Shown in pieces: positions 23,691 through 31,681 of a stretch of 64,000 nt of DNA. Under the pieces are notes generated by a model that was not told where the DNA came from, searched no databases, and worked only from the letters and a program-made list of their open reading frames with translations. Location of the stretch: NCBI GenBank assembly GCA_900768245.1, contig CAAGCE010000241.1, positions 1 to 64,000 of the forward strand, read 5' to 3'. Source of the stretch: Oscillospiraceae bacterium (GTDB lineage Bacteria > Bacillota > Clostridia > Oscillospirales > Ruminococcaceae). Both the position numbers and the translations under genes were made by a program. Positions within the stretch are counted from its first letter, which is position 1, and each line of letters opens with the position of its first letter.

Positions 23691-23867
23691 TTTTATTTGG
23701 GGCGGCGGCATTAAGCTTGCTGCGATTTCGGGGATTGCAAGCCGCCGCGGTCGTTACTGCCCTGCGTGACCGGACATAAAAGTCCCGACAATGTTTCGAC
23801 CGCAGCGGCAAGACGATTTACGATTTAAGCATAATTTAATGCCGCTGCCAAAATAAAAAAATAAAAA
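23686..23867. repeat. Palindromic intergenic repeat, copy B, with long terminal inverted repeats
   Basis: The left end is a T-rich run, then GGGGCGGCGGCATTAA (23699-23714). The right end is TTAATGCCGCTGCC (23836-23849) and an A-rich run, giving roughly 30-bp imperfect inverted ends. Inside, GCCGCCGCGGTC (23741-23752) lies exactly 40 bp from GGCGGCGGCATT, as in copy A near 11.2 kb. No ORF is present. The element sits between convergent genes, and its A-rich right end serves as the T-tract of the queF terminator on the minus strand. Confidence 0.72.
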
Positions 23868-23900
23868 GCTGCCGCAGTCTGATGAAATGACCGCAGCAGC
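23855..23900 (-). terminator. Intrinsic terminator of que operon
   Basis: On the minus strand GCTGCTGCGGT (23900-23890) pairs with ACTGCGGCAGC (23878-23868), with wobble pairs. It is followed by CTTTTTATTTTTTT. Confidence 0.8.
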
Positions 23901-23911
23901 CGTATTTGATT

Positions 23912-24409
23912 TTATCTGTTATCAACTTTTTCAGGGTACATATCGTGATTTGCCATTCTGTCAAAGGCAATTTTTTCCCAGCAAGTACCTTTTCTGCCAT
24001 AGTTGCAGTATGGGTCGATGGAAATGCCGCCTCTCGGAGTAAATTTGCCCCAGACCTCAATGTATTTCGGATCCATAAGCTTGATAAGGTCTTTCATAAT
24101 AATGTTCATACAGTCCTCGTGGAAATCACCGTGATTTCTGAAGCTGTAAAGGTAAAGCTTGAGGGATTTGCTTTCTACCATTCTGACGTCGGGAACATAT
24201 GAAATGTATACTGTTGCAAAGTCAGGCTGTCCCGTGATAGGACAAAGGCTTGTAAATTCAGGACAGTTGAATTTTACAAAATAGTCGTTATCCTGATGCT
24301 TGTTTATAAATGTTTCAAGAACCTCGGGAGCATAGTCATCGGGGTATTTTGTTTTCTGGTTCCCGAGAAGAGTGATGCCGTTAGTTTCTTCTTTGTTTCT
24401 TCCTGTCAT
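23912..24409 (-). CDS. queF: NADPH-dependent 7-cyano-7-deazaguanine reductase
   Basis: Reduces preQ0 to preQ1, the only known nitrile-to-amine reductase, in queuosine biosynthesis. From ATG 24409 the product is 165 residues, the size of the Bacillus unimodular QueF. The catalytic Cys lies in [20 protein letters not shown] and the QueF motif [21 protein letters not shown] is intact. GAAGG lies about 11 nt upstream of 24409; an alternative ATG at 24433 overlaps the queC stop without an SD. It is the last gene of the que operon, whose product preQ1 would feed back on the leader riboswitch. Confidence 0.95.
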   Translation of the reverse strand: MTGRNKEETNGITLLGNQKTKYPDDYAPEVLETFINKHQDNDYFVKFNCPEFTSLCPITGQPDFATVYISYVPDVRMVESKSLKLYLYSFRNHGDFHEDCMNIIMKDLIKLMDPKYIEVWGKFTPRGGISIDPYCNYGRKGTCWEKIAFDRMANHDMYPEKVDNR

Positions 24410-24425
24410 AGGTGTGCCTTCTTTC

Positions 24426-25109
24426 TTATTCATATTTAAGCGGGTCGGTTGTGCCGTTTGCTTTAAATGCAGCGATCCTGTCAATGCAGGTTCCGCATAC
24501 ACCGCATGGTTTATCGTGTCCTTCATAGCAGCTCCATGTGAGCTCATACGGAACTTTAAGTGCAAGACCTGTTTTGACAACTCCTGCTTTGCTCATACCG
24601 ACAAAAGGAGCTTCGACCTTTACCTGACGTCCGCTTCCTTCGTATATTGCAGTGTTCATAGCATTTGTGAAAACCTCCGAGCAGTCGGGGTAAGCGTTTC
24701 CTGCCGCATCATCAGCGTGTGCTCCGTAAAGGATAATATCACAATGCTTTGAGATAGCAATGCTTGCCGCAGATGCAAGGAAAAGTCCGTTTCTGAATGG
24801 CACATAAGTGGAAACAGGTGTACCGTCTGTTTTTTTCAGCTGTTCAGCGTAGCTTTCGTGAGGTACTTCCGCATCGGAGTGGCTTAAAAGTGAGCAGTCC
24901 GAATATTGGAACATTGCCGAAAGGTCAAGCTTTATCATTTCAACTCCGTAATAAGCTGCGATTTTGTCTGCCGCTTCAATTTCCTTTGTGTGCTTCTGAC
25001 CGTATGAAACGGAAAGTGCAACTACATTATCCTTGCCGTATCTGTCGATAGCCAAAGCAAGGCAGGTAGTGCTGTCAACGCCGCCGCTGAATAAAACAAG
25101 TGCTCTCAT
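24426..25109 (-). CDS. queC: 7-cyano-7-deazaguanine synthase
   Basis: An ATP-dependent enzyme that turns carboxydeazaguanine and ammonia into preQ0. The PP-loop motif [13 protein letters not shown] starts at residue 5, and four zinc-ligand cysteines cluster at the C-terminus ([19 protein letters not shown]). It is 227 residues from ATG 25109, supported by SD AAAGGAT; an in-frame start further upstream would add 16 residues without an SD. It is third-step enzyme of the pathway and lies between folE and queF. Confidence 0.95.
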   Translation of the reverse strand: MRALVLFSGGVDSTTCLALAIDRYGKDNVVALSVSYGQKHTKEIEAADKIAAYYGVEMIKLDLSAMFQYSDCSLLSHSDAEVPHESYAEQLKKTDGTPVSTYVPFRNGLFLASAASIAISKHCDIILYGAHADDAAGNAYPDCSEVFTNAMNTAIYEGSGRQVKVEAPFVGMSKAGVVKTGLALKVPYELTWSCYEGHDKPCGVCGTCIDRIAAFKANGTTDPLKYE

Positions 25110-25254
25110 AAATAATATCCTTTCTCTTAACCTGTTTTCACAAGCATATGCACACATCTTTTTGGCAAATTTTGACGCAACCTGCGGATCTTTGCCTTGT
25201 CTGCAACAAAATTATGCTCGAAAACCCGCACACATTTCTTATGAAGACAGGTTC

Positions 25255-25845
25255 TTATTTCATTAGTAAAAATAATTTATTCTGTAATGCCGCATCAGTT
25301 CCGAAACGTCCTCTCAGAGTCGTTGAAACAGTCTTTGCAGACGGTTTCTTTATACCTCTTGCAGTCATACAGCTGTGGCTTGCTTCAATAAAAACCGCAA
25401 CGTCATCAGAGCCTGTTGCGATCTGCATTATCTCGGCAATGTCAGAACCGATACGCTCCTGAAGCTGCAAACGCTTGGCAGCCATATCAGCTATTCGTGC
25501 GATCTTTGAAAGCCCGAGAACCTTGCCGCACGGAATATAAGCAACCGATACTTTCATATCATACATTAATGCCATATGATGCTCACAGTACGAAAATACT
25601 TCAATGTCCTTTACAAGAACGATGTCATTTTCCTTGTTTTCGGAAAATCCGTCCTCAAATGACTTGTTGAACATTTGGGCAATTTCCTCATTTGAATACT
25701 TCATTCCTTCAAAAACTTCACCGTACATTTTAGCAACACGTTCAGGTGTTTCTTTAAGTCCCTCTCTGTCAGGGTCATCACCGAGAGCGATAAGAATACC
25801 TCTGATATGTTCTTTTATTGCTTCGTAATCAAATTCCTTTTTCAC
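25255..25845 (-). CDS. folE: GTP cyclohydrolase I
   Basis: Converts GTP to 7,8-dihydroneopterin triphosphate, the entry metabolite for queuosine as well as folate. The 196-residue protein has the zinc/substrate motifs [10 protein letters not shown] and [12 protein letters not shown], plus GLSKIARI. It sits between queE and queC in a preQ1-riboswitch operon. A dedicated role in deazaguanine synthesis is thus the natural reading, although folate use is possible if no other folE exists in the genome. SD GGAGATC precedes ATG. Confidence 0.95.
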   Translation of the reverse strand: MKKEFDYEAIKEHIRGILIALGDDPDREGLKETPERVAKMYGEVFEGMKYSNEEIAQMFNKSFEDGFSENKENDIVLVKDIEVFSYCEHHMALMYDMKVSVAYIPCGKVLGLSKIARIADMAAKRLQLQERIGSDIAEIMQIATGSDDVAVFIEASHSCMTARGIKKPSAKTVSTTLRGRFGTDAALQNKLFLLMK

Positions 25846-25857
25846 TTTACGATCTCC

Positions 25858-26526
25858 TTATACCCCACGTTTGTCAGGATCCCATATAAACTTGTGCAGC
25901 TGAAGCTGCATATTGATGCCGTTCATTTTATTTCTTATCATAAAATCAACGATTTCCGACGGTTCGATCCTGCCGAAAACAGGGCTGAAATAAACGGGGC
26001 ATTTTTCCGCAAGCTTATATTTCTCAATTATCTCCTTGGCTTTTTTTAAGTCATCTTCCGAGGATACAACAAATTTAACAGTATCACGTCCGTCAATAAT
26101 ATCATAATTTTCGGTAAGCATAAATTTTTCCATACCGCTGCCTGCTGTTTTATAGTCGAGTGTAAATGACGGTCTGTTGGGAATATCCGCAAGATCGGCA
26201 ATGCTTACACTTCCGTTGGTCTCAATTTCAATATGTAAATTTTCATCGGATGCAAGTTCCGCAAGAAGCAGCTTTATTTCAGGCTGTATAAGAGGCTCAC
26301 CGCCTGTCAAGGTCACATTCTTTACATCGGTGCTTGAAATGTAGGAATGAATGTCCTTTTCCGTCATAAGCTCATAGGGAGCACTTTTTTGATTTGCCCA
26401 CGTTGTATCACAGTATGAGCAGTTCAGATTACAGCCCTGAAAGCGTACAAAGACTGCCAATTGACCTGCAAGTCTGCCTTCGCCGTTAATGCTTATAAAT
26501 TTTTCTGCAACTTTATATTCTGCCAT
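25858..26526 (-). CDS. queE: 7-carboxy-7-deazaguanine synthase (radical SAM)
   Basis: A radical SAM enzyme that contracts 6-carboxy-tetrahydropterin to carboxydeazaguanine. The cluster motif is Cx3Cx2C in FQGCNLNCSYCDT (residues about 30-42), and the SAM-binding TLTGGEPLIQ follows. It is 222 residues from ATG 26526 with SD AGAGG. A longer start would overlap queD by 20 nt and add an unconserved extension. Confidence 0.94.
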   Translation of the reverse strand: MAEYKVAEKFISINGEGRLAGQLAVFVRFQGCNLNCSYCDTTWANQKSAPYELMTEKDIHSYISSTDVKNVTLTGGEPLIQPEIKLLLAELASDENLHIEIETNGSVSIADLADIPNRPSFTLDYKTAGSGMEKFMLTENYDIIDGRDTVKFVVSSEDDLKKAKEIIEKYKLAEKCPVYFSPVFGRIEPSEIVDFMIRNKMNGINMQLQLHKFIWDPDKRGV

Positions 26527-26542
26527 ATTAAATAACCTCTTA

Positions 26543-26962
26543 TTATTCTGAGTAAGCTGCACAGTTGTTCGGTGTTTCGTAAACAGTCATCAGCTTTACA
26601 TCGTATCCCTTGCTTTTCATAATGTCATAAAAGTATTTTGAGAAATTTTCTGCTGTCGGACGGAAATCAACTTCAATAAGATCAAAGTTTTCCGATTTGA
26701 GTGCGGCAACGGTTTCAGGCTTAAGAGTGTTTTTTTCATAAATGAAAGCGTGGTCAAAGCTGTCTGCAAGCTTTTTAAGGTCTGATTTCAGGTCACCGAA
26801 ATCAACTATCATACCTCTGCATTGACCGTCGGAAATAAGCTTTTCACTCATTACCTCAATTTCAAGCTTCCATCTGTGACCGTGGAGATTTGAGCATTTT
26901 CCGTTATATCCCGAAAGAAAATGAGCACTGTCAAATGCAGCTTCTGTTTTTAAAATATACAA
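26543..26962 (-). CDS. queD: 6-carboxy-5,6,7,8-tetrahydropterin synthase
   Basis: A zinc enzyme of the PTPS family that converts dihydroneopterin triphosphate to 6-carboxytetrahydropterin. Zinc-binding histidines are seen in AAFDSAHFLSGY and NLHGHRW, with the catalytic Cys just before (GKCSNLHGH), and the C-terminal YETPNNCAAY is typical. It has 139 residues and is the first gene of the operon. SD AGGGGGAA lies 5-6 nt before ATG, just after the riboswitch terminator. Confidence 0.94.
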   Translation of the reverse strand: MYILKTEAAFDSAHFLSGYNGKCSNLHGHRWKLEIEVMSEKLISDGQCRGMIVDFGDLKSDLKKLADSFDHAFIYEKNTLKPETVAALKSENFDLIEVDFRPTAENFSKYFYDIMKSKGYDVKLMTVYETPNNCAAYSE

Positions 26963-26977
26963 ATGAATATTCCCCCT

Positions 26978-27014
26978 AAAAAATAAAAGCGGGCATGGCT
27001 GACACCATACCCGA
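26978..27014 (-). terminator. Terminator of the que leader (riboswitch expression platform)
   Basis: On the minus strand CGGGTATGG (27013-27005) pairs with CCATGCCCG (26998-26990) around TGTCAG. The following CTTTTATTTTTT is a clear intrinsic terminator 20 nt before the queD start codon. Confidence 0.9.
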
Positions 27015-27039
27015 ATTTCTTTGAAAAATCAAGTTAAAT

Positions 27040-27086
27040 GATGTCCTGGTTTTGTTTATAGACAGGATGGCACAAACGAACTGTCT
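27040..27086 (-). ncRNA. preQ1 riboswitch (class I-like)
   Basis: Read on the minus strand, GACAG/CTGTC (27085-27081/27065-27061) is a five-bp P1 stem closing a 15-nt loop that starts TTCG. An A-rich tail, TATAAACAAAACCAGGAC, follows. This is the compact layout of preQ1-I aptamers (stem, C-containing loop, then AAAAAACUA-like tail forming the pseudoknot). The class call is tentative because the tail differs from consensus and the loop-tail pairing is not exact. Context (first element of a complete preQ1 operon, followed by a terminator) strongly supports preQ1 sensing. Confidence 0.72.
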
Positions 27087-27105
27087 TTATTGCATTAATA
27101 TTATC

Positions 27106-27134
27106 AGTATAAAATATTTTTTTGCGTATGTCAA
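27106..27134 (-). promoter_or_regulatory. SigA promoter of que operon
   Basis: On the minus strand, TTGACA (27134-27129), a 17-bp spacer and TATACT (27111-27106). Transcription would start near 27099, about 13 nt before the aptamer. Confidence 0.92.
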
Positions 27135-27213
27135 CAGTTTAAACAACATTTTTGCATTGCATATAAATAACTTTCTGAAAAATTAATTAATTTTGAATTA
27201 ATACATCAATATA

Positions 27214-27242
27214 TTGCAATTCTTTATAAATTGTAGTATACT
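27214..27242 (+). promoter_or_regulatory. Probable promoter of SGNH-like gene
   Basis: TTGCAA (27214-27219), a 17-bp spacer and TATACT (27237-27242) lie in a very AT-rich stretch. The leader to ATG 27322 would be about 73 nt. Confidence 0.6.
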
Positions 27243-27321
27243 GTATGTAAAGTATTTGTAAACATTGTATATAACATTTTTTTCTTGTTATATTACATTT
27301 TGACATATATGGAGGAAAAGT

Positions 27322-28089
27322 ATGCAGGTCCATCAGGAAAAGAAAAAAGCAAAATTCAGAGTGTCATTTATATTCTTATTTATAATTGCCAGCTTTGCTG
27401 CCTGCTTTGCATTTTATATGAAAGGCGATTTTGACGCATCTCAGGCTGTTCAGGCAGGTATGAGCACTGATAATTCCATTTTATCGCTGCTTGATTTCGG
27501 TAAAAATCAGACTGCTATTGTAAATCCCGTGCAGCAGAGTGAAAAGGCAGACGCAAGCTATTTGAAGGATATTGTATTTATTTCCAATACACAAATGAGC
27601 GGTATGGCAGATTACGGTATGATACAGCGCAGCAAAATGTATCTTAATGATAATTTGTCAATAAGCAATTTAAATTATGACGAGCTTGCACTTGATGAAT
27701 TTACTGCCGAAAGCAAGGATATTTACCTAATGCTGGGAATGAACGACCTTGATACAGAGGATACGGAAAGCTTATTTAAAGAGCTTGGAAAGTTCATTGA
27801 TAAAGTAAATGCCGATGGCAGCAAAACGGTTTATCTTGTTTCGCTTCTTCCCGTGACAGGGAAATATGAAACCGAAAATATCACAAATGCAAAAATCGAT
27901 GCATTCAATTCGGAATTGCTAAAGTATGCAAATGAAAAAAATGTATACTATCTTGATATTAACACTATGTTTGTGGGCAACGACGGAAAAATGCCTGAGA
28001 GCAAGGCTGAAAATGACGGCTACCGACTGAAAAAAACATCATATGAGGAGATAGGGGAATATATCCTGACTCATATTGCCGCTGTCTGA
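27322..28089 (+). CDS. Membrane-anchored SGNH/GDSL-like protein with degenerate catalytic residues
   Basis: A 255-residue protein with an N-terminal membrane anchor (about 13-32) and an extracytoplasmic alpha/beta domain. The fold signature of SGNH hydrolases is recognisable: DIVFISNTQMSG (about 83-94) aligns with the block I FIGDSITxG, and YLMLGMNDL (about 135-143) is block III with its Asn. The nucleophile position reads Asn-Thr rather than Asp-Ser. The C-terminal DxxH block reads DGYRL (232-236), with Arg235 for His. It may be a non-catalytic member or use altered chemistry. The SD is GGAGG. A small membrane protein follows 15 nt downstream. Confidence 0.72.
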   Translation: MQVHQEKKKAKFRVSFIFLFIIASFAACFAFYMKGDFDASQAVQAGMSTDNSILSLLDFGKNQTAIVNPVQQSEKADASYLKDIVFISNTQMSGMADYGMIQRSKMYLNDNLSISNLNYDELALDEFTAESKDIYLMLGMNDLDTEDTESLFKELGKFIDKVNADGSKTVYLVSLLPVTGKYETENITNAKIDAFNSELLKYANEKNVYYLDINTMFVGNDGKMPESKAENDGYRLKKTSYEEIGEYILTHIAAV

Positions 28090-28104
28090 TAAGGGGTTGA
28101 AAAT

Positions 28105-28461
28105 ATGCTTGTTGAGTGTATGGTTATCGTTGGCATAATATGCGCAGTTATTATAATGTCATACGTGAACGGCAAAAAAGATGCCGCAATTGAAATGCTG
28201 CCGCTTATATATGTGCCGTGTATGTATGTTATCGCAAATTATATTTCGATCCCGCTTGAACATATTCTGCCGATGAACAGGTTTGCGGTCTTTACGGGAC
28301 TTGTTATAGTTTCGGCTGTGATAGCAGCATTGTTTATAGGCTTTTTTGCCAATAGGTTCAAAAGGAAATCGACAAAAGCTGTTTACAGTATAATGAGCAT
28401 AACTTTTGTTTTTGTGCTTACGGGTATTCTTGTTTATAATTTATTTGATTTGTTTTATTGA
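28105..28461 (+). CDS. Small membrane protein of unknown function
   Basis: Not recognised. Its 118 residues contain about four hydrophobic segments (VECMVIVGIICAVIIMSY, MLPLIYVPCMYVIANYI, FTGLVIVSAVIAALFIGFF and YSIMSITFVFVLTGILVY) with a basic loop (ANRFKRKSTK). The SD AAGGGG lies before ATG. It is probably cotranscribed with the preceding SGNH-like gene, so the two may act together at the membrane. Confidence 0.7.
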   Translation: MLVECMVIVGIICAVIIMSYVNGKKDAAIEMLPLIYVPCMYVIANYISIPLEHILPMNRFAVFTGLVIVSAVIAALFIGFFANRFKRKSTKAVYSIMSITFVFVLTGILVYNLFDLFY

Positions 28462-28505
28462 TTTTAATTCTGATGCAATATTAAGAAAAAATTTTTATTC
28501 AGCAC

Positions 28506-28534
28506 TTTACATAATGATTAAAATGTAGTAAAAT
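28506..28534 (+). promoter_or_regulatory. SigA promoter of pyrH cluster
   Basis: TTTACA (28506-28511), a 17-bp spacer and TAAAAT (28529-28534) lie about 40 nt upstream of pyrH. Confidence 0.75.
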
Positions 28535-28573
28535 AAAAAATACATATGATTGCTGAAATAAAGGAGTATTGTT

Positions 28574-29293
28574 ATGGCTGATGAACCAAAGTATAAAAGA
28601 GTTCTGCTTAAATTGAGCGGTGAGGCTCTTGCGGGAGAGAAAAAAATAGGGCTTGATTATTCAACTATTACACCGATTTGCGAGAGCATAAAAAAATGTG
28701 CCGATGCAGGTGTTCAGATAGGTATCGTTGTGGGCGGCGGCAATTTCTGGCGTGGACGTTCAAGCGGTGCTATGGACAGAACAAGAGCCGATCATATAGG
28801 TATGCTTGCAACAACAATGAATGCACTTGCTGTTGCTGATGTTCTGGAATCACTTGGAGTAGATGTCCGTGTTCAGACAGCTATTGCTATGCATCAGGTC
28901 GCTGAACCTTACATCAGAAATAAGGCTGTACGTCATCTTGAAAAGGGAAGAGTAGTTATATTCGGCTGCGGTACAGGCAACCCATTCTTCTCAACAGATA
29001 CCGCTTCAACTCTTCGTGCCGCTGAAATTGAGGCTGATATTGTCCTTAAGGCAACAATGGTTGACGGTGTATATGACAAAGATCCGAATAAGTATGATGA
29101 TGCAGTTAAATTCGATGAACTCAGCTTTAATGATATTCTTGTAAAAAATCTTGCGGTTATGGACAGCACAGCTGCTTCAATGTGCAAGGACAATAACATT
29201 CCGATAATCGTATTTGATCTCAGCAGACCTGAGAATATCTATGATGCCTGCATGGGCAAAAAGGTCGGAACTATCGTTATTGACAGAAAGTAA
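28574..29293 (+). CDS. pyrH: UMP kinase
   Basis: Phosphorylates UMP to UDP in pyrimidine nucleotide synthesis; a hexameric amino-acid-kinase fold regulated by GTP/UTP in the family. Motifs include [14 protein letters not shown] (residues 6-19), VGGGNFWRG (about 53-61) and [12 protein letters not shown]. Length 239 is standard. It opens the pyrH-frr-uppS-cdsA-dxr-rseP-ispG-polC run, the same order as in Bacillus except that ispG takes the place of proS. Confidence 0.97.
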   Translation: MADEPKYKRVLLKLSGEALAGEKKIGLDYSTITPICESIKKCADAGVQIGIVVGGGNFWRGRSSGAMDRTRADHIGMLATTMNALAVADVLESLGVDVRVQTAIAMHQVAEPYIRNKAVRHLEKGRVVIFGCGTGNPFFSTDTASTLRAAEIEADIVLKATMVDGVYDKDPNKYDDAVKFDELSFNDILVKNLAVMDSTAASMCKDNNIPIIVFDLSRPENIYDACMGKKVGTIVIDRK

Positions 29294-29376
29294 TTATTTT
29301 TCGGAGTGCTTGCGGCAGAAGCATTGCCGACATAAATTTAAAATAACATTTTTTATGCCGGGAAAAGGAGTATATT

Positions 29377-29931
29377 ATGAACGAACAGGTTAAAACAGCA
29401 CAGGAAAAAATGGAGAAATGCTTAGGCAGCCTTGAACACGAACTTACAACAGTAAGAGCAGGAAGAGCTAACCCCGGTGTACTTGATAAGGTACTCGTTG
29501 ATTATTACGGAACACCTACACCTGTTCAGCAGATGGCTGCTGTTTCAGTTGTTGAAGCAAGAAATCTCGTTATTCAGCCTTGGGATATTTCACAGCTCAA
29601 AGCTATTGAAAAGGCTATCCAGACTTCCGACATTGGCATCACACCTACAAATGACGGTAAAGTTTTAAGACTTGCTTTCCCTCAGCCAACTGAGGAACGC
29701 CGTAAGGAACTTGTTAAGCAGGTTCGCAAGTATGGTGAAGAAGCTAAGGTCACTATCAGAAACATCAGACGTGATGCACTTGAAAAGTTCAAATCAATGA
29801 AAAAGAACAGCGAGCTTACAGAAGATGATATGAAGAATCTTGAAAAGGATGTTCAGAAGCTTACAGATAAGTTCTGTGATGATATTGATGCTACAATTTC
29901 CGATAAAGAAAAGGAAATTATGGCTATATAA
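29377..29931 (+). CDS. frr: Ribosome recycling factor
   Basis: Splits post-termination 70S ribosomes with EF-G. The 184-residue product has the expected two-domain pattern: three-helix bundle with TVRAGRANPGVLDK, a small beta domain (DYYGTPTPVQQMA), and C-terminal KLTDKFCDDIDATISDKEKEI. SD AAAAGGAG precedes ATG. The uppS gene starts immediately after its stop codon. Confidence 0.97.
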   Translation: MNEQVKTAQEKMEKCLGSLEHELTTVRAGRANPGVLDKVLVDYYGTPTPVQQMAAVSVVEARNLVIQPWDISQLKAIEKAIQTSDIGITPTNDGKVLRLAFPQPTEERRKELVKQVRKYGEEAKVTIRNIRRDALEKFKSMKKNSELTEDDMKNLEKDVQKLTDKFCDDIDATISDKEKEIMAI

Positions 29932-30651
29932 ATGAGTATGCTTGGTTTGGACAAAAGCAAACTGCCCGTTCATATAGGATTCATTATGGACGGCAACGGC
30001 AGATGGGCGCAAAAGCGTGGTCTGCCCCGTACCTTTGGGCATAGAGAAGGTGCTCAGGCGTTCCGAAAAATTGCAAGGTACTGCAAAAAGATAGGAATAA
30101 AGTACATTACGTTTTACGCTTTCTCAACGGAAAACTGGTCACGTCCCAAAGAAGAAGTCGATGCAATTATGGCACTGTTCAGCCAGTATCTTGAAGAGGC
30201 TGATAACTTTGCCGAGGATAAAACAAGACTTATATTCCTTGGAGATAAAGCTCCGTTCAGTCCCAAGATGAGAGAGCGTATGATCGAGCTTGAAACGGCT
30301 TCGGAAAATTTTGATGAAATGACACTTGCCCTCGCAATTAATTACGGCGGACGTGATGATATTGTTCATTCTGTAAAGAGAATTGCTGAGCTTGTCGAGA
30401 GCGGAGATATTAGATCGTCCGATATTGATGAAAGTCTGGTAGGAAGTTTGCTTTACACAGGAACAATGCCGGATGCGGACCTTATAATACGACCAAGCGG
30501 AGAAAAGCGTTTGTCAAATTTTCTTATATGGCAGTCGGCTTATGCGGAATTTTACTTTACCGATGTTCTGTGGCCTGATTTTACACCTGCTGAGCTTGAT
30601 AAGGCTTTGAAGGATTTTGCACAGAGAAACAGACGGTTCGGCGGAGTATAA
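29932..30651 (+). CDS. uppS: Isoprenyl transferase (undecaprenyl diphosphate synthase)
   Basis: A cis-prenyltransferase that condenses isopentenyl diphosphate units onto farnesyl diphosphate to make the lipid carrier of wall synthesis. Motifs are FIMDGNGRWAQKRG (catalytic Asp about 24), FGHREGA, TFYAFSTENWSRPKEEV and IRPSGEKRLSNFL. At 239 residues it is typical. It begins directly after frr, so translation is coupled, and it links the MEP genes here (ispD, ispF, dxr, ispG) to envelope synthesis. Confidence 0.96.
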   Translation: MSMLGLDKSKLPVHIGFIMDGNGRWAQKRGLPRTFGHREGAQAFRKIARYCKKIGIKYITFYAFSTENWSRPKEEVDAIMALFSQYLEEADNFAEDKTRLIFLGDKAPFSPKMRERMIELETASENFDEMTLALAINYGGRDDIVHSVKRIAELVESGDIRSSDIDESLVGSLLYTGTMPDADLIIRPSGEKRLSNFLIWQSAYAEFYFTDVLWPDFTPAELDKALKDFAQRNRRFGGV

Positions 30652-30712
30652 TTCTTTGAAATGGAAGAATACTAAATAAAAATTCCTCATTATATGGGAG
30701 AAAAAATACTGT

Positions 30713-31543
30713 ATGCTTACACGAATTATTACAGCGATAGTTGGTATATCGATCGGAATAGGTGTATTGTTTCTTGCGGATACAATTGTTTTTGACATTG
30801 TAATTGCCGTATTGGCTGTTCTGATAGTATACGAGCTTCTTTCCAATTGTAAATGTCTTGAATTTAAGGTGCATAGTGCCGTGTGCTTTGCTTTTGCCGC
30901 TGCATTACCGTTTCTTATACAGTACTTTACGATGGATATAGTCTATATATTTGCAACATTGTGTATTTTCATAATGATGGCTGCATTTATAGCATCGCAT
31001 AAAAAAATGGAATTTGATAAGGTCTGCTTTATGCTTACAACAACTCTTCTTTCATCAATGGCAATGTGCTGTATGATAAAGATGAAGAATATGAGTGATA
31101 TTCATGGCGTATGCTATGTTGTAATATGCTTGGCATCTGCATGGCTCAGTGATGGTGCTGCTTATTTTGTCGGAACATTTTTCGGCAAGCATAAGCTTTG
31201 CCCTGAGATCTCACCTAAGAAAACAGTCGAGGGTGCTGTTGGCGGAGTTGTAGGCGGAACAGTGATTCTTCTGATATATATTTTCGTTTATCAGAAAGTA
31301 CAGGCATCAAGAGGATATGATTTCAGCGTGAATTATCTTGTGGCAGTAATTATTGGTTTGTTCAGCGGATTGCTCAGCATTGTTGGTGACCTTACTGCTT
31401 CATTGATAAAAAGGCAGCATAATATAAAGGATTTCGGCAAGATCATGCCGGGACACGGCGGTGTGCTTGATAGATTTGACAGTGTGCTGTTTGTTGCTCC
31501 GTTCCTTGCGCTGCTTCTTAATTATGTAAATTTGTTTAATTGA
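30713..31543 (+). CDS. cdsA: Phosphatidate cytidylyltransferase
   Basis: An integral membrane enzyme that makes CDP-diacylglycerol for phospholipid synthesis. The 276 residues have about eight hydrophobic segments. The C-terminal signature matches the CdsA consensus, including SDGAAYFVGTFFGKHKL, SPKKTVEG and KRQHNIKDFGKIMPGHGGVLDRFDS. SD GGGAG precedes ATG. A stable hairpin (31554-31587) follows before dxr. Confidence 0.95.
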   Translation: MLTRIITAIVGISIGIGVLFLADTIVFDIVIAVLAVLIVYELLSNCKCLEFKVHSAVCFAFAAALPFLIQYFTMDIVYIFATLCIFIMMAAFIASHKKMEFDKVCFMLTTTLLSSMAMCCMIKMKNMSDIHGVCYVVICLASAWLSDGAAYFVGTFFGKHKLCPEISPKKTVEGAVGGVVGGTVILLIYIFVYQKVQASRGYDFSVNYLVAVIIGLFSGLLSIVGDLTASLIKRQHNIKDFGKIMPGHGGVLDRFDSVLFVAPFLALLLNYVNLFN

Positions 31544-31553
31544 TATTTATTCG

Positions 31554-31587
31554 GGGCGTGCATAAAAGCGATCTTTTGTGTGCGCCC
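31554..31587 (+). other. Intergenic hairpin between cdsA and dxr
   Basis: GGGCGTGCATAAAA (31554-31567) pairs with TTTTGTGTGCGCCC (31574-31587) over 14 positions with three G-T wobbles and a GCGATC loop. No T run follows, so it may be a pause, processing or partial-termination site rather than a full terminator. Confidence 0.6.
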
Positions 31588-31640
31588 TCAAAGTTTGGAT
31601 AGATAATTGTAATGAGCAATACCTTTACACAATAGCGGAT

Positions 31641-31681
31641 AGGAGGATATGTTCTTTTATACAGAACATTTCATATTATGA
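31641..31681 (+). promoter_or_regulatory. dxr translation leader: distant SD, hairpin and micro-ORF
   Basis: The only SD, AGGAGG (31641-31646), is 31 nt before the dxr ATG. Between them a 7-bp stem ATGTTCT/AGAACAT (31649-31655/31663-31669) would shorten the effective SD-start distance to about 10 nt. Alternatively the SD serves a 10-codon micro-ORF (31649-31681) encoding MFFYTEHFIL, whose TGA stop overlaps the dxr ATG as ATGA. Confidence 0.6.
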
